Assembly: GCA_003427395.1 (NCBI GenBank)
Contig: BFEA01000277.1
Location: forward strand, 1,378,983 to 1,410,745
DNA: 31,763 bases
Direction: 5' to 3'
Source of the DNA: Chara braunii
Lineage: Eukaryota; Streptophyta; Charophyceae; Charales; Characeae
Part shown: one piece after another, positions 9,491-19,430 of the stretch
Position numbering within the stretch: position 1 is the first letter of the stretch
Layout of the letters: each line of letters starts with the position of its first letter
Notes under the pieces: model-generated
The model's database searches: none
Told to the model about the DNA's origin: nothing
What the model saw: the letters and a program-made list of their open reading frames with translations, nothing else
Translations under genes and position numbers: made by a program

Positions 9491-10345
9491 TCATTCCCCG
9501 CCGGATTCAACGAGCCTGTTTGATCGAGACTTTCTTGCAGTAGTGTGTTGACGAGGAGGTACATTTTCCCCCATTAGTTCCTCATGCCTTTTTACTTGGC
9601 CTGACCCTTCCTCTATTGTCCTCATATATTCCACTAGGCTATGCGATCCAGCCAACGCCAACTTCATCATCCACTGTACATTTTTACCACCCCAGGGATC
9701 CTCTTCCTCAAAAGGCTTAAGGACTAGCTCCGTCTTTTGTTCATACCCGCTCGGCGCTTGCCAAATGGGATGACCCACACAACTGGGCACTCGCGGCGAC
9801 CACTTGTTAATGTGGAGACATACATCTTCCTCTTGATCCAAAAATCCATCAACTGGGGGCGTATTCTCCACCGCCTCTCCTTTTTGACTATCCCAGTTGA
9901 TACGACTCAGTCCGTCCGCCCGGTTCTTGTTTCTAGGGATCCGTTCCAACTTGAAATTGAACATCCAGATGTACGTCAGCCACCTGGCAACTGTTGGATC
10001 TGATGGAACGTAATTCCTTAGAGAGTAGGCTAGGGCCGTCGGGTCCACCCTCAATATAAACCTCCTACCGAAGATGTAGTTCCGGAAGATTCGCAGACAG
10101 TGGAGGACAACAAGGGTCTCCCTCTTGAACTGAGAATAGTTCCTTTCGGTCGTACAGAGAGTCCGACTCTCGAATCTCAAAGGCCTTTTCTTTCCCTCCG
10201 TGTCTGCCTAGATTAAAACCCCACCTAAGGCAGTTGGTACTGCATTCGTTTCGACAATGAAGAGTCTCGTTTCTGTGGCGTCATAGTCTGGCGCCCCCAA
10301 AACCAACCCTCCTTCTCGGAACTCTTCCTTCATTCTGGCCACCAC
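9491..10345 (-). pseudogene. Ty3/Gypsy RNase H and connection region (element H)
   Basis: RNase H degrades the RNA strand of the replication hybrid. The minus-strand frame continues that of reverse transcriptase. Visible landmarks are TETRLFIVETNAVPTALGGVL (first catalytic strand; the usual Asp of the TDA motif reads Asn here), SRTLCTTERNYSQFKRETL (the glutamate helix), FILRVDPTALAY (a further acidic position) and IPRNKNRADGLSR (the C-terminal motif). A long acidic spacer toward integrase follows (EEEDPWGGKNVQW). An in-frame TAG at 10208-10210 replaces the Gln normally found after GVL[IL]. The frame ends at the TGA of 9491. The lost Asp and the stop indicate a dead copy. Confidence 0.87.
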
Positions 10346-11273
10346 CTATTTCAGCTCTTCGCCCCAAACCCACACCTGATCTTGACGAACTAACTTTCTC
10401 AGGTGCTCAGTCTTGGCGGCAAATTTTTTCACTAAGGCCCTCCAAAATCCGCACGACCCAAGGAAGCTCCGAAAATCAGTTATTGAGTGGAATGAAAGTG
10501 ACCACTCAGTAATCTTGTCCGTCTTCTTCACATTCGGTCGTCGGCCCTTCTCACTGCAGACGAACCTCAAGATAGTAGCTTCCCTCATGCAGTGTCTGGA
10601 CTTGGCCCCGCTCGCCGTGAGGTTATGCTCCTCGAGCAGGCTCAGGACTTTCTCGAGGTCCTGAATATAATTCCAGACAAAACGTCTTACCCCCGGCAAG
10701 ACCTCGTCACTCTCCTTCACTGCCGGCCCCTTCACTACCAAATCATCAATATATGGTTGAGTGATATGTGGGCTGACTGACTACATAACCCAAATCATGG
10801 CCCGTTGGACCATCGCTACCGCATTGGTCCATCCTTGCGGAGCCACATTAATGTGGATTAATCCTCGAGGCGTATGCATAGCTGTCACTGACCTGTCTGG
10901 CGGATAGACCGGAAATTGGTCATATCTTGAGTAAAGGTCTATAAGCGAGATTATAGTCCTTCCAACACATGATTCTAACAGCGCGTCTGCATTGAGCAAC
11001 CCTCCTGCATCTCGCACAGTCACCGCATTTGGCCTTTGTAGATCTTGCACCCACCGCAGCGTCCCGTTAGGTTTGATAAAACAAAACCACGGGGACGCGT
11101 ACGGCCCACTCGAGTAGTCGGCGACATGCGTACGTATCTTGCCATCGAGGTATGCCACCACCTTCTTTTCCTCGTCAGGATTAGGATATCGCGCCCCTCT
11201 TAGGTTCCACGGTTCGTGTGACACGGTGTGGATGCGGATCATAGGTATCTTATCCACATCGAACCTGCCGCGC
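10346..11273 (-). pseudogene. Ty3/Gypsy reverse transcriptase (element H), 5' side cut by LTR X
   Basis: Reverse transcriptase copies the element RNA into DNA. Reading starts at QRGRFDVDKIP directly beside LTR X. Landmarks follow in order: SGPYASPWFCFIKPNGTLRW (fingers), SLIDLYSRYDQF (motif A with a catalytic Asp), APQGWTNAVAMVQRAM (motif B), YIDD (motif C, 10742-10753) and SFLGSCGFWRALVKKFA (thumb and connection). Frame is kept from 11273 through RNase H to 9491 except for TAG stops at 10781-10783 (28 bases before YIDD), 10346-10348 and 10208-10210. The frame appears to run on past 11273 to 11320, but those codons are LTR X sequence, not pol. The missing N-terminal part lies at 19973-20450, across X. 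Catalytic residues are present but the stops make it a pseudogene. Confidence 0.9.
11270..11273. repeat. Left target duplication of LTR X (GCGC)
   Basis: GCGC directly before the TG start of X, matched by GCGC at 19969-19972 after its CA end. Ty3 elements usually give 4-6 bp. The pol codons at this place (QRG on the minus strand) contain the same bases, in agreement with insertion there. Confidence 0.65.
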
Positions 11274-11628
11274 TGTCGGCGTAAATACCCTGACAAGGGT
11301 ATCCGCCCTTGTTTTTTCAAGTGTCCGGAAGTACGAGTACAGGTCTAAAGTGTACTGCGCGAGACGCGCCTAGGTCTGTTTGGTTACATAGGTAAGTTGC
11401 TTGATTAGAGTAGGGCGGGAGTGGGCGCGCTAGATTAAGGCACGCGCACAATTTTTCAGCTTTTGATTACGTAATCGGCATAGTTGGCCGACCTGGCTTT
11501 GATTACTAGAAGTAAGAGGTGTCCTTGGTAGGGACAAGTGACCGTAGTAGTCTAACGTACGACGTAGGGGGCGAGGCGGGCTGCGCCGCACCGGTTCATA
11601 TGGAATGCCGCGCAGGCCAATACCAGGC
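11274..11628 (+). other. 5' end of LTR X with subterminal hairpin
   Basis: Just inside the terminus ATACCC-N6-GGGTAT forms a 6-bp hairpin (11286-11303). The H LTR has TACCC-N6-GGGTA at the same place (29596-29611, minus). The rest is diverged noncoding sequence. Confidence 0.5.
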
Positions 11629-11700
11629 TTGGGCTTAGCCCTATAGGTTACGGTGTCGGACTGTTACAGCGGAGATACGGGGAGCGAGGCTAGCNGGCCG
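11629..11700 (+). promoter_or_regulatory. tRNA-like A-box/B-box module in LTR X
   Basis: TAGCCCTATAGG (11636-11647) is an A box with one mismatch. GAGCGAGGC (11682-11690) is a decayed B box 46 bases downstream. The preceding word CTTGGGCT is shared with copies in Y (157) and H (minus, about 29086). Downstream, GCGGAGCAGCGTGA and a GAGGGG..ATCCCCC phrase match the H copy. Confidence 0.45.
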
Positions 11701-11897
11701 CANAGCGGAGCAGCGTGAAGAAAAGCAGCGTGAAGAAAACCGAGGGGTTGAGGGTCCCACGAGATTATCCCCCTTGTTTTTTTTTGCTGGGGAGTCCGAC
11801 GGCAGGCCCGCGAGGCAGGACCGAGGCTAGGTTCCGATGGTCCTCCTCCCCCTCCGCCGTTTTCCTAGGCTTTCTAAGTTCTTTTTTTTTTTTTTTT

Positions 11898-12772
11898 NNN
11901 NNNNNNNNNNNNNNNNNNNNNNNNNNNNNNNNNNNNNNNNNNNNNNNNNNNNNNNNNNNNNNNNNNNNNNNNNNNNNNNNNNNNNNNNNNNNNNNNNNNN
12001 NNNNNNNNNNNNNNNNNNNNNNNNNNNNNNNNNNNNNNNNNNNNNNNNNNNNNNNNNNNNNNNNNNNNNNNNNNNNNNNNNNNNNNNNNNNNNNNNNNNN
12101 NNNNNNNNNNNNNNNNNNNNNNNNNNNNNNNNNNNNNNNNNNNNNNNNNNNNNNNNNNNNNNNNNNNNNNNNNNNNNNNNNNNNNNNNNNNNNNNNNNNN
12201 NNNNNNNNNNNNNNNNNNNNNNNNNNNNNNNNNNNNNNNNNNNNNNNNNNNNNNNNNNNNNNNNNNNNNNNNNNNNNNNNNNNNNNNNNNNNNNNNNNNN
12301 NNNNNNNNNNNNNNNNNNNNNNNNNNNNNNNNNNNNNNNNNNNNNNNNNNNNNNNNNNNNNNNNNNNNNNNNNNNNNNNNNNNNNNNNNNNNNNNNNNNN
12401 NNNNNNNNNNNNNNNNNNNNNNNNNNNNNNNNNNNNNNNNNNNNNNNNNNNNNNNNNNNNNNNNNNNNNNNNNNNNNNNNNNNNNNNNNNNNNNNNNNNN
12501 NNNNNNNNNNNNNNNNNNNNNNNNNNNNNNNNNNNNNNNNNNNNNNNNNNNNNNNNNNNNNNNNNNNNNNNNNNNNNNNNNNNNNNNNNNNNNNNNNNNN
12601 NNNNNNNNNNNNNNNNNNNNNNNNNNNNNNNNNNNNNNNNNNNNNNNNNNNNNNNNNNNNNNNNNNNNNNNNNNNNNNNNNNNNNNNNNNNNNNNNNNNN
12701 NNNNNNNNNNNNNNNNNNNNNNNNNNNNNNNNNNNNNNNNNNNNNNNNNNNNNNNNNNNNNNNNNNNNNNNN
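11898..12772. other. Assembly gap (875 N) behind a poly(T) run
   Basis: Unresolved bases inside LTR X, preceded by 17 T or more. The long X-translations across it have no meaning. Isolated N also occur at 11695, 11703, 13282, 14006, 14012 and 14040. Confidence 0.95.
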
Positions 12773-13130
12773 TGGGATTCTGCACCAGGTGCAGCCAAGA
12801 TAGAGATGGCGGAAGACTGGCTGAGCGCGGACATGGAGGGGGTGGCTGCCTGATTCTTCGCAGATCTAAGCGGGGAGAGGACCGGATATGGGGTTTTGGG
12901 ATGAGGCGAAACAGGATCTAACATCGGAATTAGTGGAAAATCAGTAATGAGTGAGGGTAGCAGGAAAACGGTTGCGCGGAGTTGGATAAATGAGTGGATA
13001 TGGTGGAGTAAAAAGTGAATGATTCGCTCGATTCTCAACAGAATCGGACGGACCAAGACCCATTCCTAAGGTTTTGGACCTCTGCGAGCTCGAATCTGCC
13101 TTCAGATTGATGGATGGTTGAGTAGAATGG
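12773..13130 (+). other. Purine-rich segment of LTR X
   Basis: Corresponds in inverted orientation to 27120-27770 of the H LTR: GGAATTAGTGG..AACGGTTGCGCGGAGTTGG resembles one unit of the 179-bp tandem found there. No gene seen. Confidence 0.4.
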
Positions 13131-13718
13131 AAGCTAGAAGGGGAATGGAGTGCGCGGAGGCGTCGTATTCGTTAACATGGCGGAGCGAAAAAGGGCATAT
13201 CTCGCCCGTCCCCACACAAAATTGAGCAAGATAAGATTTGAAGTGGGGGTTTTGATGCACTCCGGATGTGATGGCTGCGTCNGAATTTGGGTCTGAGGAG
13301 TGGCTTGGCCGGTACGAGTGGTAGGGGCTGCGCGGCCACTTACGGGAAGGTTCGGGGGGAAAAGGAAATGTATCTGCCCGCGTCTTAGTGGAAGATTCAC
13401 TCTCATTTTGCATGTTTGATGAGCACATCTGCCGGACCTACGATTGCTGCCCACCTGGTTGTTGTAGCCAACCTTCGTCAGGATCTCTCTGGGTCTGCAG
13501 CACGTGCTGGTTGTCTTCGTAACCAAGGTAGCCATTGGCCATGGTACTTGGTCGCCTCCAAGGGGAAGGTTCCTCGTCACCGACTGATTGCAGGGCAGCG
13601 GGCGGTTGCTGGTGCCATGGTTCCAGACTCTGGGGGGGGGGTGATGCTCAAATAAACATGTCTCTGCCACATATTACGTACACACGTGAGACACTACCTC
13701 AGATCCACATAGATTAAG

Positions 13719-13752
<34 letters not shown>

Positions 13753-14200
13753 TCACATCATGACACATGTATTTGTACTGGTACTCACTCAGCAGATACT
13801 CCATGGTGGGGAGTTGAGTCTGCTATGAAATCGAGTCCACACACCCTACTGCGAGCAGACAGAGAATACACACAAAACATCGACGGTGCACATCCGCTTC
13901 GGGTGCACCGTGGGTATAGAGAGCAGGGCGCTGTTGTACCTTCCTATGTTCTAGTGGAATATTATTTCTCTTTTTACACAGTTTGTAAGTAGAGGAGTGT
14001 AGCCCNCGGTCNAAGTTGCTCCTGCTCGCTGTTGTGCTCNATAGCTGAAATCCTGGCCGAATGCACCGGGCACAGCAGGGTAAGGGGCGGGTGAAATGGT
14101 AAACGGTAAATCAAGGGAGAGACATGAAGAGAGGGTGAGTGTTACGAAGAGGTAGGGAGTGCGGAGGAGACAGCAGGGGGAGGCACCTCCACGAGCTGGT
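13131..14200 (+). other. Noncoding LTR X segment with (AC)n
   Basis: Includes a CA dinucleotide run at 13719-13746 and a hairpin GGTGCACATCC..GGGTGCACC near 13886-13910. ORFs up to 178 codons on the minus strand here show no domain and include an N. Nothing else recognised. Confidence 0.3.
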
Positions 14201-15960
14201 GAAAGACTGTCGCTGAGAGTTGTTGCCCGCTGGCGGCCTATGCAGATCGCTGTTGGGGCCGGCTGCCACGAAGTGCTGCAGCATCTGTGATTGGGCCAGC
14301 TGGCTGAGCTGGGCGCAGACTACCGTTGCTGCTGCCTACAGTGGACTGTGCCCAGGCTGTTGCCGTGACTGCTGCATACTGCTGCGGTCCACCACTGTGT
14401 AATACTACTAAGTCTGTAGGCTATACACGATCTGTTGCCACTGCTGGCTACATTCGTCATCAATCACTACTGCACACTAATGTGGTGTCCGTTTGGCACG
14501 GCATGAGCAGTTGCTGCTACGATTGACCGTGCACAACTGCTATTACTGTTTGGTCGTACACGGACTACTCTATACCCAGACTACCCCTGTGCACCGCTGC
14601 TGCACGAGGGGGCTATGCGCGGGCTATTACCGCAGCTGGCTACAACTACTAATGTTTGCTGCGTCCAGGCACGGGCCGTAGCTACTGGCAACAACGACTA
14701 TTGCTGGGGTCACGGCTGCAGGTGGCTCCCTTGCTACTGGCCGACGCTGTGCACTGTTGCATGTTGCTGGTGCCTGTGGGAGATTGCGGCTATTGCTACT
14801 GACAGCCACTGAGTACTACGGCTCCCTACTGCGCGCAGACCATGGCTGTTGATTGACAATGTGTAAACTACCGTAGCATGGTGCTACTGATCGGGTGGTG
14901 TTGGTTGGTGCTTCATATTTCTGCTGCACTATCCGGGGCGGCTCTGCTGCTGTGGGAGGCCGCAGGTTGCGTTAATGGTGCTCCCTACTACAGCCACTGG
15001 GGTACTGGCTGTAGGTTGTTGTGACTGGTGGGCAGCACTGTGCGGTTGAGCACGCTGGGTCGTGCTGCAGAGGCAGCTGTCGCACTAAGTACCCGGTGCT
15101 CAGCCGCAGAGTCACCAGCCAATGGGTGTACGGGCTATGGCTACCGTTGACTATGGCCCCTATGTACTGATGCTGCATACTAAGGAAAGTCAACTGCTGT
15201 GGCTAGGGGCTGTGAGCGGGCCGCTATTACTGGCTGGTGCCGCTATTGCTATAGATCACCACTAAGAGTACTGTTGCGTTTGTGGACCGTGCACAGGCTA
15301 CGGCTACTACTGTCTACTACGCCCAGGTAAGAACTGCTGCTACTGGCACCAACTGCTGTTGCGGTAGCCGCTGCTGCGGATTGCTGACCGGCTGCTGGCC
15401 AGCGCTGTGCACTGTGACACGCTGCTGGTGACTGTTGGAGCGTTGATGTCATTACTGCTGGCCGCCATTGAATACGGCTGTTGCTGCTGCGACTGAGGAG
15501 GACCTGCTACTATTGGCGGTGCGCAGGTGCTGCCGCTGTTGCTTGTGCACTACTGATGCGTCTGCGTGCACGCTGTTGCCGCGTCCGTAGGCAGATTGCA
15601 TACTGCTACTGGTGATTGGCACTGCTGCTGTTGGTTCCAGCTGTTACTTTTGACCGCCGCTGTGTACTGCTGCGGTGTGAGGACGATGGCTGCAGTTTGG
15701 TACTGTAGTTGCTGTTGACAAGCTGTTACTGTTACAGTTGGCCACCGCTGAGTACTACGGCGACTCCTATGGGCTATGGTGGGTTGCTGTGCGGCTGGGG
15801 TTGAACTGCAAGAGGTTATCTGGTGTTGCAGCGTGGTAGAGTGGTGGCAAGAGGAGGTAATGCTGCGAACTAGGAGGTCGTCGGGAAGGGTTACTTCAGC
15901 AATTGAGTTTGTTGGCCAAGCATAGATTACAACTGCATACTGTGCGCTGCTGCTGCTGCA
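14200..15960 (+). repeat. CTG/ACT-rich degenerate repeat of LTR X
   Basis: About 1.75 kb dominated by GCTGCT, TACTG and GTTGC words. A recurrent phrase of the type GGCCRCCGCTGTGTACTGCTGC appears at about 14740, 15395, 15465, 15650 and 15740 at irregular spacing. The H LTR has the inverted counterpart, CAG/CAA-rich, at 26000-26460, which is much shorter, so the tract varies in length between copies. Not coding: all frames are interrupted and Cys/Trp-rich. Confidence 0.6.
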
Positions 15961-16580
15961 CGCCAGGACTGATACAGAATGTTGGCTCGGAGGGGTGGTT
16001 GAGCTTAGGGTGGGGACCTGGCTCTACGGGTGGGGGCCGCCGGGAGGGCCTGTTTCGGTGGGTTGGGTTCGCTGATCAAGCTGTCAGTAGGCCGCCATTG
16101 TGGGGCCCTCAGGCGAACCAAATAACAAGGCCCCCTTACGCGAGTCTAAGTGCATCCCCCTGAGAGTCTCTAAACCTTCTCTTTCTTACTCCAAGTCTAG
16201 TCTATTGGTTACGAGGGGAAGGCGGCAGGCGGGATTGCAACCCGTAGGTCCGCATCAAGACTCTGTGGGAAGCCCTCCCACCGATTGCGGGAGCTCTGCC
16301 GGAACCTAAGCGAGGTTCTGGAGGCAGGGAACCATCAGGTAACTCCTTTTTGTCTGTATAGTCCCACTACACCCATGTTTGCATGTCCCCCCCAATGGCT
16401 GATTGATGTATGTCTGCCTGTCCCTATAAATCTTGCTTTCTATTCAGGACATAACCAGACAAAGTAAAAGAACGCATGTATACAGTTAAGTTTCAACTTC
16501 TTTGACTGATTGAAGGCAGATTGTGGGATTGCATCTGGGGGAAGGGTGGGAGAAAGACAGTATTGCATGGAGTTTGACTG
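15961..16580 (+). other. Conserved LTR block before array 1 (copy X)
   Basis: Aligns well with 25685-25960 of the H LTR in inverted orientation. Shared words are GCGGGATTGCAACCCGTAGG, CCACCGATTGCGGGAGCTCT and GGTTCTGGAGGCAGGGAAC. This is among the best-kept LTR parts. The function is unknown; it contains CGGG-ATTGCAA-CCCG, a small hairpin. Confidence 0.6.
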
Positions 16581-16593
16581 GGTCAACCAAAGG

Positions 16594-17242
16594 CTGGGCC
16601 AGTTCCATAAGTTTGGGAAGGCCCAGTGCTGTGTTTTATTTTGTATTGCCTAGAGAACCTGACAAATCCATAAGTTTGGGTAGTCTGGCGGCCTTGTTTA
16701 TTTAGGGGTTTTGACAGTTTCTTTGGTTAGTGAACGAGGAGGTGAACATGTCCCATAAGTTTGGGTGGTTCTACCTCTTCCTGCTTTGGTCTAAGAGAAA
16801 TAAACCAGGCTGAGGACCAAGACATGTTCCATAAGTTTGGGTGGTTTTGGTCCAACGCCTCGCACATGCTGGAACCAGAAGGCTATAACTTTGATATACT
16901 CTACTATTATACTATCTATGAACAGGCTAGTCAAGCAGGGTTCCATAAGTTTGGGTGGCCTGACTATAGCTTATCATCAACTAAAGAGAGTACTTAACTA
17001 AGAATAAACTTGTGGTACGAAGGGGCAGGCTGGGTCTTGAGCTGAAGATGATCGGCTCAGCTATATGCTACCTCAAAAGACTAAGTACAGACAATTATAT
17101 AAACCTTGGATACTTAAACAGTTCAGGGTGGCTAGGGTGACCTAGTCATATACCCAAAGAAAAGAAAAGTTGTTGTGCCCTGTGTTTGTGTATACATCTT
17201 GGTTGGGTTAAACATGTTCCATAAGTTTGGGTGGTCTAGCCT
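16594..17242 (+). repeat. Stem-loop array 1 of LTR X (constant loop, changing stems)
   Basis: Six stem-loops share a 19-20-nt loop close to ATGTTCCATAAGTTTGGGTG at 16601, 16664, 16748, 16824, 16940 and 17214. Stems: CTGGGCC/GGCCCAG (16594-16626); CCTGAC/GTCTGG, one mismatch (16658-16688); GAGGAGGTGAAC/GTTC-T-ACCTCTTC, one bulge and one wobble (16736-16780); GGACCAAGAC/GTTTTGGTCC, one wobble (16814-16853); CAGG/CCTG with outer GTC/GAC pairs (16926-16970); GGTTAAAC/GTCTAGCC, one mismatch and one wobble (about 17206-17241). Loops are nearly identical while stems share little sequence yet remain paired. There is no ORF across the array. The function is unknown. Confidence 0.75.
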
Positions 17243-17529
17243 TATGCCCTATGTAAGTTGGGTATAAGGGACAAATCATTGAAGGACTACGAACTATTGT
17301 TTGCTAAAGTAACTTGGGGATGGTGAGAGAGTGCATGTCTGTGGTTTGACTTGCATGTGACTGAGTGATGCCACTTCTTAGTCTGAGTTTGGATTTGATA
17401 GGTAGTTGCTGTAGTTGCTCGCCACGTGCTAGAACCACAGGAGTTAGAGTCATTTCCTGCATTTTTTGGGTTCGTTTTTTTTACTTAGATCAATTTTTGC
17501 ATTTTCTGTGATCTTTTGAGTCGTACTTG
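17243..17529 (+). other. Spacer between arrays 1 and 2 (copy X)
   Basis: Contains GTTGCTCGCCACGTGCTAG, matched in H at 24355-24376 (CTAGCACGTGGCGAGCAAC). Otherwise unremarkable noncoding sequence. Confidence 0.4.
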
Positions 17530-18090
17530 GTCTTGTATAAATCTTGGTAAGCCACTTTCCCTACGGGAAGCGCTGCCGAAATTTCTACAAAATCAAGGAG
17601 TTAGTCGAAACTTTCACTTTTTTCAGGATCCAGTCGTGATGACTTCTTTGACTTGGTAAGAATCTGAGGAGCCTCCCTACGGGAAGCGCTGCCCAAATTT
17701 TTACTAATTCAAGGAGTTAGCCAAAATTGGGCCCTGAAGGATCAAAGTCACTTTTTGATTCCAGACTTGGCCTTGTATAAATCTTGGATTAACACTTTCT
17801 CTGCGGGAAGCGCTGCCGAAATTTCTACAAATCTAAGGAGTTGGTTGAGATTCTATCTGACGGAACTTAGGCGTTATGTCTAAGTTAAATTCTGACTTAG
17901 TATGAAGTTGCGGAGCCTTTCTCCCTGAGGGGAGTGCTGCCCAAATTTTTGCTAAGCCAGGGAGTTAGACAAATTTTGGCTTCTGGAATCCACAAGTTTG
18001 ACTTTTAGGCTAGTATATTTCCTGCGATGTCACTTCTCCTACGGGAAGCGCTGCCGAAATTTTCCTAAGTTAGAAGAGTTAACCTATATT
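17530..18090 (+). repeat. Stem-loop array 2 of LTR X (A-B-A-B-A dimer repeats)
   Basis: Five units centred near 17565, 17681, 17805, 17930 and 18043 (113-125 bp apart) share a small hairpin followed by AAGCGCTGCCGAAATTT or AAGCGCTGCCCAAATTT and GGAGTTAG. Units 1, 3 and 5 carry GCCGAAATTT; units 2 and 4 carry GCCCAAATTTTT and a different lead-in, so the true unit is a dimer of about 240 bp. Hairpins: TTCCC-TAC-GGGAA, TCCC-TAC-GGGA, TTCTC-TGC-GGGAA (wobble), CTCCC-TGAG-GGGAG, and CTTC-T-CC-TAC-GGGAAG (bulge). The counterpart in H is at 23700-24280. Confidence 0.7.
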
Positions 18091-18840
18091 AAGACAAGTG
18101 GCGACATATGTAGGGAAGGCTATGACGAAATTCACCTTACGCTGAGTGCTAGCTAGGGGTAGATTTAGGCTTAGTCAGATATGATGACTAAGCAAGATCA
18201 GGATATGGAAATTACTCCCCTGGGACGTATAGACTTAGTTTGAGGTATGCCTGTCTTGTGTTACAGGTCGCTTTGATCGGTCGCGTCAGGACGGGGACTA
18301 GACTCAGTTGATCCTACAAGGATCGCTTGCTATTATCACAGAAAACAGGTCGGTTGCCGATTCGTCGGTTTACGACTCAACCTTAACCCACTCTCCTTAC
18401 TCAACCTAAAGAGGCTTCAGCCCTGGTGATCTTCTCTGTTTTGTTAAGGTTTCACCCGGACTTTTATTGAATAGCCATTTAACAAAGGTATTGAGTATTT
18501 ACTTAAGGTTGGTTGGCTGGAGGTTGGGGCTTGCATGGCTGAAGCAAAGGGTATGAGCATGGAGATTGGTTGGAGTTGACTCCGTGTAGTGTATGGACTT
18601 TTGCTTGACTCTTTGATGTGATTGTAGGTATGTTCTGTGACTGGGATTATTAGATTGGACTGCCCTGCGATCTTATATATGTGCATGAGGAGACCCACTA
18701 TGATCGTGAGATGTGATCGTCACATGTTTATTCCCATATGTGTTTATATGTGCATAATGCGTACCTATGTGAGATACTTGCGTGGCCTGAAGAACCCGCA
18801 TATTGAGGGCTTAATTGGGAATAGAGGGCTAACAGAAGAG
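18091..18840 (+). other. LTR X middle block with GGTCGGTT word
   Basis: AACAGGTCGGTTGCCGATTC (18343-18362) and the following 300 bp align with 23340-23470 of H inverted: TTTTATTGAATRGYCATTTA, GGTTGGTTGG, GGAGGTTGGGG and GATTGGTTGG are shared. The CTGTTATC hairpin of Y and H is decayed here. Confidence 0.5.
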
Positions 18841-18844
18841 GAAT

Positions 18845-18875
18845 GACCCCTCTATTTATATATACGCTTCTGAGG
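18845..18875 (+). promoter_or_regulatory. Possible TATA element of LTR X
   Basis: TATTTATATATA at 18853-18864 after a CCCCTC stretch, about 1.1 kb before the LTR 3' end, is a plausible Pol II core promoter in sense direction. The H LTR has CCCCTTATATATG at about 23073-23085 (minus) a little apart from the exact counterpart. The assignment is a guess from composition. Confidence 0.3.
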
Positions 18876-19430
18876 AAATTGTGGTCGGATGTTAGCCCTG
18901 AGCCTAGAATACGAAGGTCCTCGCCCAGGACGACCCAGGTCCCAGGACTAGCTCTGAAAAGGTCCACTTCCGATAAAAGTCGAAGGTACTTTCCTTGTTG
19001 GGATTTGTTTTGGTGGAACGATAAAGTTCCAGGTGGAAGGGTCAGCGTGTCGCTGGTGATACGCCAGACAACTTACCACCGCTCCAAATCCCTTCCTGCC
19101 CTAGGGACCGTCTTACCCCGCACCCGTTGGGATACCTCAGGGTGCAGAAGGCGGTAAAACCCTCAGGCCGGTTTTGCGTCCGCTAAAGGGTTACCCCTCC
19201 CGTAGCGCGCACTTCAGCCGACGCCTGAGCATCGGAAGCAACCGCATGACTCATAAGAGGCCATTTGGGTATGGGCACCACATAATGCGCCGTCATCGCG
19301 GTTACTCACGTAGAGCTGCATAGTGAATTGGTATGCGTGGATCCTACGTTCGAGCGATCTTATACTAAACCTGGCGTACGGCAGTTACCGACTTCCACTG
19401 CGCAAATTCATGGGTTGGATACTAAGGGGC
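18876..19430 (+). other. LTR X segment between TATA-like site and 3' block
   Basis: Noncoding. Contains AGGTCCTCGCCCAGGACGACC, matching AAGGTCCTTGTCCAGGACATCC of H (minus, about 22890-22911), which is a hairpin GGTCCT-N-AGGAC in both. No gene seen. Confidence 0.4.

Noticed and set aside
11715-13056. Large ORFs of 300-400 codons
   Set aside because: They consist mostly of N bases.
13134-13670. 178-codon minus-strand ORF
   Set aside because: Contains an N, lacks domain features and lies in LTR X, with no counterpart frame in the H LTR.
16594-17242. CRISPR-like array
   Set aside because: Spacing is irregular, the conserved part is a hairpin loop rather than a repeat of fixed length, and the setting is a eukaryotic retrotransposon.
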